Assembly: GCA_900768705.1 (NCBI GenBank)
Contig: CAAGEB010000069.1
Span: 1 to 31,707 of the forward strand
DNA length: 31,707 nucleotides
Direction: 5' to 3'
Origin: Oscillospiraceae bacterium
GTDB lineage: Bacteria > Bacillota > Clostridia > Oscillospirales > Ruminococcaceae
Shown here: piece after piece, positions 8,115 through 16,682 of the stretch
Layout: each line of letters starts with the position of its first letter
Numbering within the stretch: the stretch's first letter is position 1
Made by a program: the position numbers and the translations under genes
Notes under the pieces: generated by a model
Database searches by the model: none
What the model saw: only the letters and a program-made list of their open reading frames with translations
Told to the model about the DNA's origin: nothing

Positions 8115-8167
8115 AATACGCTCCTTAGATCTGAATAATTCTGTGATGTTATCGTAAATTCCTATTA

Positions 8168-8196
8168 ATTATACCATTTTTTAGTACATTTGTCAA
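8168..8196 (-). promoter_or_regulatory. Consensus sigma-A promoter of the Ter-type operon
   Basis: Read on the minus strand, TTGACA (8196-8191), a 17-nt spacer and TATAAT (8173-8168) match the consensus at all 12 positions. It drives the five-gene minus-strand operon, with a short leader of about 46 nt before ATG 8114. A perfect match suggests strong or constitutive expression unless repressed. Confidence 0.9.
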
Positions 8197-8254
8197 TTAC
8201 GGCTATGCACAGAAATATGTGCAAATCGCCAAATGAAAAAACATACCAAATATA

Positions 8255-8283
8255 TTGCAAATTGTAGGATTATGTGATATAAT
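8255..8283 (+). promoter_or_regulatory. Promoter of the EAL gene
   Basis: TTGCAA (8255-8260), a 17-nt spacer and TATAAT (8278-8283) lie about 33 nt upstream of the start at 8316. It is divergent from the operon promoter, with the two -35 boxes about 60 bp apart, so one regulator could act on both. Confidence 0.75.
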
Positions 8284-8315
8284 CTAATTAATAATACCTT
8301 GAAAGGGAGATGTAT

Positions 8316-10259
8316 ATGTCATCCTTGTTCGGCACAAGCATTCGATTGCAGTTGGCGGCGGTATGTTTTATAGGTCTGGTTATTTTCGACTTTATGAAAG
8401 CAAAGCGCATAAAACTTCTCACCACAAGGATTTTCAGCATCCTGCTGTGGACCTCCGCAGTATATATGCTTCTGGATATCGCTACAATTTATACTCTCAC
8501 AAATTTGCCCGGCACACTTATAAACGAAATAGTACATCGGCTTTTCTATTTTGCAATGATTTCCGTTGTAATGTGCGTTTCCACCTATGTGGAATTTGCG
8601 GGAAATATCAAAACAGCCAAAATCAAGCTGCTTCCCACACTATTCTGGATAGTGCCGTATGTGGTATGCGCTGTGGGAATATTTACGCAGAATTTAACAT
8701 ACATCAGGAACTCACACGGAATGTATTCCACGGGAATAGCCGCCAATTTCCTTTTCGGCGGAATTGCTTTCTACATAATTGTGACATTTATAGAAACCTT
8801 CCGATACAGGGAGGCGTTATCGGCGAAAAAACGGTTAGCGCTTCGGCTGCAGCTTATAATCTGGGCAATAACCGCAATAATTCAGTTCATCAACCCCTAT
8901 ATGCTGCTGTCTGCTCTGGCAATTTCACTCACCGTTACTGCGCTTTATTTCTCCTTTGAAAATCAGAATGAAAATCTTGACGAAAGCACGGGAGCGTTTA
9001 ATTCGAGAGCCTTTGCACAGGTTTTCTATGAGAAAAGCAACTGTCTGGGCAAAAAATCCTTCCGTCTGGCTGCAATTGTTATCGATGACGCAGATATAAT
9101 AATCAGCAGTGTGGGGTATCACCTGTATGAGAGCATTATGGTAAAAGCGGCAAGGGAAATCGGAGCGACATTTGATGTTCCGGTTTACAGGATAAAAACA
9201 AATATATTTGCCGTGCTCTATCCTGACAACACAGATGATTTTGAACAGAAGCTGAAAAAAATCGAGCGGAAAATGTCATTCCCCTTTAAATCAGGAGAGG
9301 CTTCAATCCAGCTCAGCACCCACGCCGTAACATTGAAATGCCCGGAAATTGCCTCCGAACCGTCGGATGTATATGAGCTGGTTTCCGTAGGCTCGGAATA
9401 CAGCGGCTCCGGATATGTACGAGTGGTTGATAATGAAATTCTGGAACGGAAGAAAAGAAACGATATTCTCAGCAAAATGCTTATAGACGCCATCAGAAAC
9501 GACGGCTTTGAGGTAGTGTATCAGCCTATATATTCAGCAGAAAAAAAGGAATTCATATCCGCCGAAGCGTTGGTTCGCCTTAAAGACACGAAAACCCTCG
9601 GCTTCGTTTCACCGGAGGAATTTATTCCCTTGGCGGAAAAGAACGGGTATATTATCGAAATAGGTCAGATTGTATTTGAAAAGGTCTGCGATACCATTCG
9701 GTTCATAAAAGAGCGGGATATGCCGCTGGATTACATCGAGGTGAACCTTTCGGCACTCCAGAGCATTGATGAAGAAGTCCCCAGAGTATTTGCCAAGATA
9801 ATGAGAAGATATGAAATAGAACCCGCCTCTGTCAATCTGGAAATCACCGAAACTACCGCCGTTGAATCTGCCGCCCTTTTGGAAAAGAATATGTCCCGTT
9901 TCAGAACAATGGGATGCAGCTTCTCAATGGACGACTTTGGCACGGGTTACTCCAACCTGTCAAAAATGGCCGAAATCAACTATGATCTGGTAAAGCTGGA
10001 TAAAAGTCTTATCTGGCCTGCTTTCGGCGAAAACAAATCGGAAAAAGCAGAATATATGCTTAAAGCCTGCGTTGATATGATCAGATTTCTTGGAGCGCAT
10101 ATAGTCGCAGAGGGCGTTGAAACCGGAGAAATGGCAGATAAACTGGCGGAAATGGGCGTTCACTATATGCAGGGATATTACTATTCAAAACCGATTTCCC
10201 GGGAAGTGTTTATAGAATTTATACGCCGTAATGCAAAATCTGTCAAAGAAACAGTCTGA
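8316..10259 (+). CDS. Membrane c-di-GMP phosphodiesterase, degenerate GGDEF plus EAL
   Basis: This 647-residue protein has six or seven N-terminal TM helices (about 10-220), then a GGDEF-like domain and an EAL domain. The start at 8316 is 6 nt after AGGGAG; an ATG at 8310 is too close to the RBS. The GGDEF domain keeps its DESTGAFNSRAFAQ entry, but the catalytic motif is replaced by RIKTNIFAVLYPD, so no cyclase activity is expected. The EAL domain carries all hallmark residues: AEALVR (Glu about 417), VNLSALQ, LEITETT, MDDFGTGYSN, VKLDKSLI, AEGVET and MQGYYYSKP. It should therefore hydrolyse c-di-GMP under control of the membrane sensor. It is transcribed alone (own promoter, strong terminator) and divergently from the Ter-type operon. 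Confidence 0.92.
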   Translation: MSSLFGTSIRLQLAAVCFIGLVIFDFMKAKRIKLLTTRIFSILLWTSAVYMLLDIATIYTLTNLPGTLINEIVHRLFYFAMISVVMCVSTYVEFAGNIKTAKIKLLPTLFWIVPYVVCAVGIFTQNLTYIRNSHGMYSTGIAANFLFGGIAFYIIVTFIETFRYREALSAKKRLALRLQLIIWAITAIIQFINPYMLLSALAISLTVTALYFSFENQNENLDESTGAFNSRAFAQVFYEKSNCLGKKSFRLAAIVIDDADIIISSVGYHLYESIMVKAAREIGATFDVPVYRIKTNIFAVLYPDNTDDFEQKLKKIERKMSFPFKSGEASIQLSTHAVTLKCPEIASEPSDVYELVSVGSEYSGSGYVRVVDNEILERKKRNDILSKMLIDAIRNDGFEVVYQPIYSAEKKEFISAEALVRLKDTKTLGFVSPEEFIPLAEKNGYIIEIGQIVFEKVCDTIRFIKERDMPLDYIEVNLSALQSIDEEVPRVFAKIMRRYEIEPASVNLEITETTAVESAALLEKNMSRFRTMGCSFSMDDFGTGYSNLSKMAEINYDLVKLDKSLIWPAFGENKSEKAEYMLKACVDMIRFLGAHIVAEGVETGEMADKLAEMGVHYMQGYYYSKPISREVFIEFIRRNAKSVKETV

Positions 10260-10306
10260 TTTTTGCGAATATTCCTGAAATATAACAGAATTGCAATTAT
10301 GGCATT

Positions 10307-10372
10307 GCGGCTGAGTCCTTATTGTTTCTGAGGTGAAACAGCTTCATTTCAGCGGATCTCAGCCGCTTTTTT
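10307..10372 (+). terminator. Rho-independent terminator after the EAL gene
   Basis: GCGGCTGAG (10307-10315) pairs perfectly with CTCAGCCGC (10358-10366) and is followed by six T. Smaller stems, such as GTTTC/GAAAC at 10324-10339, fill the loop. An alternative short stem AGCGG/CCGCT (10351-10367) abuts the same T run. Confidence 0.8.
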
Positions 10373-10418
10373 GTATCTTTTGTTTAGCAGCACACTGCGT
10401 TATAACTTAATTTACCTC

Positions 10419-10447
10419 TTGACAAAATTAATTGTATGTGTTATAAT
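10419..10447 (+). promoter_or_regulatory. tmRNA promoter, perfect consensus
   Basis: TTGACA (10419-10424), a 17-nt spacer and TATAAT (10442-10447) match the sigma-A consensus exactly. The start should fall near 10454, leaving a 5' leader of about 46 nt to be removed by RNase P before the mature tmRNA end at 10500. Confidence 0.9.
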
Positions 10448-10499
10448 CAAGACAGACAGAACGGAATGTGATGTTCCGAAAAAGCTGCGAATTTCAAAT

Positions 10500-10855
10500 G
10501 GGGCCGTAAAGGCTTCGACGGGGATTCTGAGGCGCAATAAGCGAGTAGTGAGGGCGAAATCACTTTAAAAGTCGCAAACTAAATTTAAACGCAGACGAAG
10601 ATAACGATCTCGTTTTAGCAGCTGCCTGAGGCGCTGCCGTCGTACCCTGCAGTACTGCGGGCGGGGATACGGCGTCGATTAGCAGTGAACGACCCCTGCA
10701 AATAGCCTTATAGCTAGGGTTGTACTAAAGGCTACCAATTGCGAAAGCCTGTTTGCCGGCGTTCGCAGGCGGGAATTTTAAAAGACAGACTGCACTCGGA
10801 GAAAGTTGCGAAGACGGGTTTTCGGACAGGGGTTCAATTCCCCTCGGCTCCACCA
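10500..10855 (+). ncRNA. ssrA: Transfer-messenger RNA
   Basis: This is tmRNA, which rescues stalled ribosomes and tags the nascent protein for proteolysis. The 5' end GGGGCCGTAAAGGCTTCGAC is the hallmark tmRNA start; GGGGCC pairs with GGCTCC before an encoded CCA at the 3' end. The T-arm region GGGGTTCAATTCCCC is intact. The tag frame begins at GCA 10591 and ends at TGA 10627-10629, encoding ADEDNDLVLAAA; an upstream GCA reads into a stop at once and can be excluded. The gene is one-piece, not permuted. The length of about 356 nt is normal. It has its own consensus promoter and a strong downstream hairpin. Confidence 0.96.
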
Positions 10856-10901
10856 GTTAACCAAAAATGCCTCGGCTTTTGCCGAGGCATTTTTGGTTAA
10901 C
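10856..10901 (+). terminator. Strong terminator directly at the tmRNA 3' end
   Basis: A perfect 21-bp inverted repeat (10856-10876 with 10881-10901, TTTT loop) begins at the base after the tmRNA CCA. It contains the GC-rich core GCCTCGGC/GCCGAGGC followed by ATTTTTGG. It ends the tmRNA transcript and is also the first module of the tandem repeat that follows. Confidence 0.75.
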
Positions 10902-11243
10902 GCAATGGCGTTTGTCTGCATTGTTTTTGCTCGAATTGCCCTTCCGGCAATTCGGTTTTGCGCTTCGCACAAAACACCGCAAAAACAACGCCAAATTATC
11001 TTTTAATCGGCTTTTGCCGAGGCATTTTTGGTTAACGCAATGGCGTTTGTCTTCGCCCTGCGGGCTTGACAACCGCTCATTGCCCGCATTGTTTTTGCTC
11101 GAATTGCCCTTCCGGCAATTCGGTTTTGCGCTTCGCACAAAACACCGCAAAAACAACGCCAAACTGTCTTATAAACGGCTTTTGCCGAGGCATTTTTGGT
11201 TAACGCAATGGTACTTGTCTGCATTGTTTTTGCGGTGTTGCCT
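10873..11243. repeat. Tandem palindromic repeat array downstream of tmRNA
   Basis: A complex unit is repeated about 2.4 times, starting at 10873, 11008 and 11176 (periods 135 and 168 bp). Copy 2 carries about 33 extra bases including GCCCTGCGGGC. Each unit contains nested palindromes: GCCGAGGC, CGAATTGCC/GGCAATTCG (10932-10954), GTTTTG/CAAAAC, and an outer GGCGTT...GCAAAAACAACGCC arm, so it can fold into a branched structure. The third copy is partial. Short frames across it are repeat artefacts. This fills the gene-free stretch 10856-11328. Confidence 0.8.
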
Positions 11244-11255
11244 TACCATTCTATC

Positions 11256-11301
11256 ATAATAATTATCCTCCCTTGTGTTTGCAAGGGAGGATAATTATTA
11301 T
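11256..11301. terminator. Long hairpin terminator between tmRNA region and the GLUG gene
   Basis: A perfect 20-bp stem (11256-11275 with 11282-11301, 6-nt loop) has the GC-rich core CCTCCCTTG and A/T-rich outer arms. It ends 28 bp past the stop of the minus-strand gene and has T-rich sequence on its plus side. It probably works in both directions. Confidence 0.7.
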
Positions 11302-11328
11302 TTTATTCTGCCGATAAATTGGTTGTGC

Positions 11329-14300
11329 TTACGCTAAACCGATTAGATTTCTCAATATAGCCGCTGCGTCTCTGGCGTCAAGTTCGCCGTCGCCGTTAAA
11401 GTCAGCCATAAGCTGGTTCTTGCCCTTTTCCAGACCAATCAGATCCCGCAATACCGATGAAGCGTCCCTTGCGTCCAGAACGCCGTCGTTAGACATATCG
11501 CCCTTGAGGTCGCTGCATTCGCAGAGCATTGCTACATAATCGCCCTTTTCGGTGACATCGGGCAGGATAACCTTTCCGTCTGCGCCGAGCTTCGCGCAAG
11601 TAACAAACGTCAGCTTGCCGTCAACGTTCTTGTAAAGATTTGCGAATTTTCCTGCGTGACTTGCCTTGAACGATATTTCAAGGTTTGTCGGGATATTCGT
11701 GTTGTTAATCTTGAACTGCGTTCCCGCTGTGCCACGCAAGCCGTCATGCTTTGTGCTTGTGGTCTTTCTGAGTGTAAGGTCAGCCGCCGAAGGAGCAGTT
11801 ATATCTGCGCCGTCAACGATCCAAGCGTATGCGCTGTTGATAACGAGTTTAACATTGCTGCCGGTATCTGCAATGGACTTGATTACATCAACGGGAACCG
11901 TGGTATTGCCGTTAAGCTCAATTGTTGCCTCGGAGCCGCTCGTGAGCTTTCCGAGGTCTGCCGCAACGTCGCTCCAGCTCTTTGAAGAACCGCCGATTGA
12001 GGGATTAGTTGTTGTAGGCGTAGTAGGTCTAGAGCCGCCGCCGGACGAGCCGCCCGAAGAACCGCCGGAGGACTTTTTCCGCACTGTAAGAGTGCCGTTT
12101 TGAACCGTGTAGATGTATTTATCATCTTCTGTTATGTTGAATTTTACGGTAATCGTGTAAGTTCCCACCGTGATTATATCGTTTGTTTCGCAAGAAAGCT
12201 CGGGTTCAGGAGAAAGCGTTTCTCCGTCCGCAAGACCTGTTACCGTATAATCAAGCGCGGGAAATTCACCGCCGACATAAACCGTGTAATTATTCGCCTT
12301 GATTGTAACAGCCGCCTTGTTTACCGTTACTGTAACCGTTGTTGTCGCCTGTTCGTAAGCGTCGGTTTCAGCCGCCGTAATTTCAACGGTTGCCGTGCCA
12401 GCTTTCAGAGCGGTGATAGTACCGTCTGTGGCTACTCTGATAACATCATCGCCGCTTGCAACTGCGTAGGAAATCGCTCCGTCACCGCTTGTTGCAGCGC
12501 CTATCTTCTTGCCTGTGTCGCCGTAGGAAAGCTTTATATCGGCGGCGGTGATTATCTGTGCGGGCTTTTCAATGATTGTCAGCTTGCCGTTTTCATAAGT
12601 CAGCTCATAATTCGTGGTGGTTGCCTCGCCGCTTACAACGATTGTATAATTGCCGATAGCCGAGGGAGTAACGGCGTTTACATATCCGATAGTGACATTC
12701 GCACCGATACTTTCAAGCGTGTCAGTTCCTATCAAGTCGGTGGTTTCGTATTCAAGTTTCGCAGGGAGCGGGTTGCCGAATTTAACTATGTAGTCTTTCG
12801 CCGTTACGGTGACACTTGCCTTTCCGATAGAAGCCGAAACAGTTTGTGCCGTAGCGTCATTCACATTGGCGTTACCCTGTACCTTATAATATACGGTGTA
12901 ACTGTCTGCTTTTGTTGCCGTGGGAATGTCCTCGGAGTAGTTTGTACCGTCAAGGCTGTAAAGCAGCGTGCCAAAGTCGGTAGAGCCTGCCGAGATAAGC
13001 TCCTGCGCCGTGCCGTTGTAAACAAGCCCTGTTTTCGCTGTGGGAGCGGTTACGTTGGGAGTTGCCTTGTCAATCGTGAAATACGCTGTTTGTTCGTCGA
13101 ATGTGTAGTTGCCGCCGGATACAGGCTTGAAAGTCACCTTGCCCGTGCCTGCGTTGATGTTATCGGTAACCGTAATGGTGTAGTCCTTATCCTTTTCGTA
13201 AACTTTTGGTTGCACACCGCCTAATCCTCCGCCAGTCTGTTTTACTATTACTTCGGGGATTATAGGAGAGCCGGTGTAAGTGTAAGTACCAATAACAGAA
13301 CATTTGGGGTTAATTGACCGCGGGGTTATCTCAGCGGGAACGGAAACGGTTGTATTGCCAAGCGTATAGTTTCCGCTATCGTCTGTGAGGGAAATCGTAA
13401 CAGTAACATTGCTTGTTCCGACATCTGCTGATGAATAAGCGCCGATAGTGGGTGTTATCGTAACGCTGTCCGTTCCGACAAGTCCGCTGATTTCTAATTC
13501 ACCGGTGCTTGCGCCTGCGTTTGTTGTACCGTCATATACCTTTGATACCTTGAAATCGCCTGCGGAAACGGTAAGCTCTTTCTTTGCCACATCAACAGTA
13601 CCCGTTGCCACAACGTGGTTTGTGTATGTCTTTCCGCCGACAGTGCCGTTGAAAAGCACATTGTAGGTCTGACTTCCCGCATTGGGTGAGCCTGTTACAT
13701 CAAGGGAGAAGCCTGTTGTGACAGTTTCATCAAGAAGAACGGCTTTCAGTCCGTCTTTAAGTGTAAGTATCTCTGCCCAAGTGTCGCCGTAGGTCGGGTT
13801 TTCCTTTACGGTAACGGCGTTTTCGGCTGTTGCGTCATCGTTGCCAACCTTGAATACGACATCGTAAATATAAAACGAAATATCACCCGTTACATTATTG
13901 TAATTTTTCCGATCATTCGGTGTAAATTCATATCGGCAATTATGGTTGGCGTTAGATAACGTTATTAGTTCTTCAACTTGTTGGTTATAATTACTTCCGC
14001 CGTATTTTACTTTTCCGCCAAGCGGCTGTCCGTCAACGCCTGTGAAAACAGGCTCGGTAAATGTTCCAACTCCGCGCACAACGTTTATTTCGCGGTATGT
14101 ATCACCGCCAGGGGTAGCCTTGTCGATAGTATATTCCACGCTTACGGAATATGTAGTATTTTCACCGATTGTATATGTAATACTTGCAACATAAGTTCCT
14201 GCGTTTGTGGGAGCTGTTTCGACAGCTGCTTCTGCACTGCCCTTTAGCTTGTAAAGAATTTTGGGAGTATCCAAGCCTGTTAATGCACCCTCAACAGTTG

Positions 14301-16032
14301 CCGCCTTTGCCGTTCCGTCATAGGTGAGATTTTCCGTCGGGGCTTTAAGGGTAACAGTGCCAAATCCGTGGCATATTGAAATAGTATCTGCTGTGTCATC
14401 TGCGGTAAATTCCGCATTGTGTGTTTCTCCGCACTTTGTGCATATATGCTTTGTGCTGTCATTTGTATCAACAACATAACTGTGTTCTACCGTTCCACCA
14501 TTTGTATTGGAAAATTCGCTCGGACAAGGAGCGCTGGCATATACTGTTCCGTGACTGTTGTCAAGCAGAGGATAACTATCGCTGTTAAGTGTCTGATACC
14601 ACACCTGTGTACCATTGGTTTCGCCATTGTTCAGCAGATAGCAGACCTCGCCGTTCTTGAACTGTTCTTCGGTTTTGCCGCCGTCATCGGTTGCTGTTGC
14701 TGAAAGGTAATAGCAGTTTGTGATGTTTACTGTGCCATTAGATTGATAATCAATGCCCCCACAAACACCGTCTGTTCCAGTGACTATCCATGCGTTATAA
14801 CAGTTTTCGATTGTTGTTGTTCCACCATCTACTTCAATCTCTCCGCATACACCGCCGACATAACTTGAACCGGTGACTTTACCTGTGTTTGTGTTATAGC
14901 AATTTGTGATTTTGCTGAAGCGTACTTTTCCACACACACCACCAACACTACCTGTACCGATAACTTCGCCTGTGTTGTAACAGCTTTCGATTGTAGAACT
15001 ACGTACATTATTTCCACACACGCCGCCGACATAATATGTGCCGCTGACTTTTGCTTCATTATAACAGTCTGTTATTGTACCTGAAAAAAAACCACCATTC
15101 ATTCCGCACACGCCGCCGACATTCCATTTTCCGGTAACATCTCCTGTGTTTGAGCAGTTTTCAAATGCGACGCTATCATTATTTATTCCACACACGCCAC
15201 CAATACAAAAATCATAGGAGTCTTTTGTTTCGTTTACTGTTGAAGAAACTTTTCCTTTGTTATTGCAGTTTTTGATTGTGCCACCAGTGGCGTTGTCTCC
15301 GCACACGCCGCCGACAAAAGCACCTTGAGGGCTGGTTGTTTCTGTCACATAAACTGTCGATGCGTTATCGCAGTTTTCAATTGTGCCACCATTAAAGCCA
15401 CATAAGCCACCGACATAACAAGCAATTCTTCCAGCGCAATCTATTTTAAAATAGGAATCTTCAACGCCGACATTTTTTATTGTACCGCTGTTATTTCCGA
15501 ACAAGCCTGCATTACAATAACCAGAACTGCTTGTAACATTGTAATACAATCCGCTGATTGTCTTGTCATTTCCGTCAAATGTACCGGAATAATAATAATC
15601 CACCGAGTTGGCATTATCATACCAACCGATAGGCGTCCAGTCTTTCCAGCCAGTTTGCTTTGTGCCGCCACAGTTTGCAACATTGCCCGTATTCACGGTA
15701 ATATTGTCTGTGAGAACAGCGTTTGCACTTCCGTAAGTAGCGTTTTCGTTATTTACTTTGTCAGCAAACCAGTAAAGCTGTCCTGCATTGCCGATTTCGT
15801 AAACACCGTCACTATCACTATCTGTTGCAGGCTGATAGCCGTTGCAGTCTGCACCGTGTTCGGAACATTCTATTCCCTCTGTGTAGGTGTTGCAGAAACC
15901 GTTGGTATAGCCCTCTGCGGTTTCCTCTGCAAACGCAGTAAGCCCAAAGTCAATATTGCCGATTGTTCCCGCAGGGAACATCAAGCCAGCCGCCACCAAA
16001 ACGGCTGTGATTTTGCTTGCAAGTTTTTTCAT
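11329..16032 (-). CDS. Large secreted GLUG/YDG/MBG repeat protein with type I dockerin
   Basis: This is a 1567-residue exported protein. ATG 16032 follows AAGGAGGG (16037-16044); an upstream in-frame ATG at 16062 lacks an RBS. The order is: signal peptide 1 to about 34 ending AFA; GLUG-type repeats about 180-440 (repeated GGVCG...G-IENCYN units) likely forming a beta-helix; an HICTKCGE segment; Ig-like repeats including a YDG domain (KVYDGTTNAG, about 814-907), an MBG domain (about 1072-1152) and a BIG2-like stretch; a Gly/Ser/Thr/Pro linker about 1317-1345; a conserved module starting SWSDVAADLGKL; and a C-terminal dockerin with two Ca-binding repeats, DMSNDGVLDARD and DFNGDGELDARD. No catalytic domain was recognised, so an adhesin or scaffold-attached surface role is inferred. 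Its last 250 or so residues are nearly duplicated in the gene starting at 28067. Confidence 0.9.
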   Translation of the reverse strand: MKKLASKITAVLVAAGLMFPAGTIGNIDFGLTAFAEETAEGYTNGFCNTYTEGIECSEHGADCNGYQPATDSDSDGVYEIGNAGQLYWFADKVNNENATYGSANAVLTDNITVNTGNVANCGGTKQTGWKDWTPIGWYDNANSVDYYYSGTFDGNDKTISGLYYNVTSSSGYCNAGLFGNNSGTIKNVGVEDSYFKIDCAGRIACYVGGLCGFNGGTIENCDNASTVYVTETTSPQGAFVGGVCGDNATGGTIKNCNNKGKVSSTVNETKDSYDFCIGGVCGINNDSVAFENCSNTGDVTGKWNVGGVCGMNGGFFSGTITDCYNEAKVSGTYYVGGVCGNNVRSSTIESCYNTGEVIGTGSVGGVCGKVRFSKITNCYNTNTGKVTGSSYVGGVCGEIEVDGGTTTIENCYNAWIVTGTDGVCGGIDYQSNGTVNITNCYYLSATATDDGGKTEEQFKNGEVCYLLNNGETNGTQVWYQTLNSDSYPLLDNSHGTVYASAPCPSEFSNTNGGTVEHSYVVDTNDSTKHICTKCGETHNAEFTADDTADTISICHGFGTVTLKAPTENLTYDGTAKAATVEGALTGLDTPKILYKLKGSAEAAVETAPTNAGTYVASITYTIGENTTYSVSVEYTIDKATPGGDTYREINVVRGVGTFTEPVFTGVDGQPLGGKVKYGGSNYNQQVEELITLSNANHNCRYEFTPNDRKNYNNVTGDISFYIYDVVFKVGNDDATAENAVTVKENPTYGDTWAEILTLKDGLKAVLLDETVTTGFSLDVTGSPNAGSQTYNVLFNGTVGGKTYTNHVVATGTVDVAKKELTVSAGDFKVSKVYDGTTNAGASTGELEISGLVGTDSVTITPTIGAYSSADVGTSNVTVTISLTDDSGNYTLGNTTVSVPAEITPRSINPKCSVIGTYTYTGSPIIPEVIVKQTGGGLGGVQPKVYEKDKDYTITVTDNINAGTGKVTFKPVSGGNYTFDEQTAYFTIDKATPNVTAPTAKTGLVYNGTAQELISAGSTDFGTLLYSLDGTNYSEDIPTATKADSYTVYYKVQGNANVNDATAQTVSASIGKASVTVTAKDYIVKFGNPLPAKLEYETTDLIGTDTLESIGANVTIGYVNAVTPSAIGNYTIVVSGEATTTNYELTYENGKLTIIEKPAQIITAADIKLSYGDTGKKIGAATSGDGAISYAVASGDDVIRVATDGTITALKAGTATVEITAAETDAYEQATTTVTVTVNKAAVTIKANNYTVYVGGEFPALDYTVTGLADGETLSPEPELSCETNDIITVGTYTITVKFNITEDDKYIYTVQNGTLTVRKKSSGGSSGGSSGGGSRPTTPTTTNPSIGGSSKSWSDVAADLGKLTSGSEATIELNGNTTVPVDVIKSIADTGSNVKLVINSAYAWIVDGADITAPSAADLTLRKTTSTKHDGLRGTAGTQFKINNTNIPTNLEISFKASHAGKFANLYKNVDGKLTFVTCAKLGADGKVILPDVTEKGDYVAMLCECSDLKGDMSNDGVLDARDASSVLRDLIGLEKGKNQLMADFNGDGELDARDAAAILRNLIGLA

Positions 16033-16073
16033 AATGCCCTCCTTATGTAATGCCATAATCACCCATTGTCTTT

Positions 16074-16102
16074 ATTATAATACAATATCACAGAAATTTC
16101 AA
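16074..16102 (-). promoter_or_regulatory. Promoter of the GLUG/dockerin gene
   Basis: On the minus strand, TTGAAA (16102-16097), a 17-nt spacer and TATAAT (16079-16074) lie about 42 nt before ATG 16032. The remaining sequence up to the dUTPase stop (16103-16175) shows nothing clear, and no strong terminator for the dUTPase operon is seen there. Confidence 0.8.
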
Positions 16103-16175
16103 CACCTTTTTGGGTGAATTGTTTCCCGAGGAAGATACTTCGGTTGACGGAATGTCCCAAAGGGGCAGAAAAAAG

Positions 16176-16670
16176 TTACCGTCCCGTTGTGCTGCCGAAG
16201 CCGCCGTTGCGTATTCCCTCCGCTTCGTCGTCCTCGGTAATTCCATATTCCGTAAATATACCCTGAGCAAATCCGTCGCCCTTGGAAATATGAAGGGCTT
16301 TATTCTCACGGGAATCATTGGTGATTTTGATAAAAATATGTCCTTCGTTGTCGGAATTGTAATAATCACTGTCGATTATACCGACGGTATTATCAAGCTG
16401 GAGCCTGTATTTAAATCCCAGACCGCTTCTCGGATACAGGGACAGCAGCCAGCCCTCGGCGATTTTCACCCGTATCCCGGTGGGGATTTTTGCCGTTTCG
16501 CCCGCTTTAAGGTCAATGTCGTATGGGGCGAAAAAGTCATATCCCGCCGAGCCTGCGGTTGCTCTGGAGGGGAGCTTTATTTCATTGTAAATGCTTTCTG
16601 CGCCGTCTCTTTTGCAGCCCTCGGAAAACTGTTCCGGACTTACCTTTTCAAATTTAGCAATTCTTTTCAT
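16176..16670 (-). CDS. dut: dUTP diphosphatase (dUTPase)
   Basis: This is a 164-residue trimeric-type dUTPase, hydrolysing dUTP to dUMP and pyrophosphate to keep uracil out of DNA and feed dTMP synthesis. All five motifs are present: AGSAGYDFFA (I, with the metal-site Asp), YPRSGLGFKY (II), NTVGIIDSDYYN (III), KGDGFAQGIF (IV) and RNGGFGSTTGR (V). Motif V has an extra Thr compared with the usual GGFGSTGR. The gene lies 12 bp downstream of the YitT-like gene and ends before the GLUG gene's promoter. The N-terminal extension MKRIAKFEKVSPEQF is typical of Firmicute homologues. Confidence 0.93.
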   Translation of the reverse strand: MKRIAKFEKVSPEQFSEGCKRDGAESIYNEIKLPSRATAGSAGYDFFAPYDIDLKAGETAKIPTGIRVKIAEGWLLSLYPRSGLGFKYRLQLDNTVGIIDSDYYNSDNEGHIFIKITNDSRENKALHISKGDGFAQGIFTEYGITEDDEAEGIRNGGFGSTTGR

Positions 16671-16682
16671 TGTGTGTACCTC

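Noticed and set aside
10830..10901. Integration (att) site of a genomic island at tmRNA
   Set aside because: tmRNA 3' ends are frequent integration sites, but no integrase was seen and the tmRNA 3' end is not repeated elsewhere in the window.
10778..10972. Short minus-strand frame containing WSRGELNPCP
   Set aside because: It is the reverse complement of the tmRNA 3' end (T-arm and acceptor), a well-known spurious protein prediction.
10873..11243. CRISPR-like array
   Set aside because: Units are 135-168 bp with nested palindromes, not short repeats with unique spacers, and no cas gene is near.
10867..11259. Plus-strand frame with internally repeated peptide
   Set aside because: It is produced by the tandem palindromic DNA repeat; no RBS, and the repeats carry the structure at DNA/RNA level.
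12100..13224. Plus-strand open frame of 374 codons
   Set aside because: It is antisense to the Ig-like repeats of the GLUG/dockerin gene; composition is Cys/Arg/Tyr-rich and without motifs.
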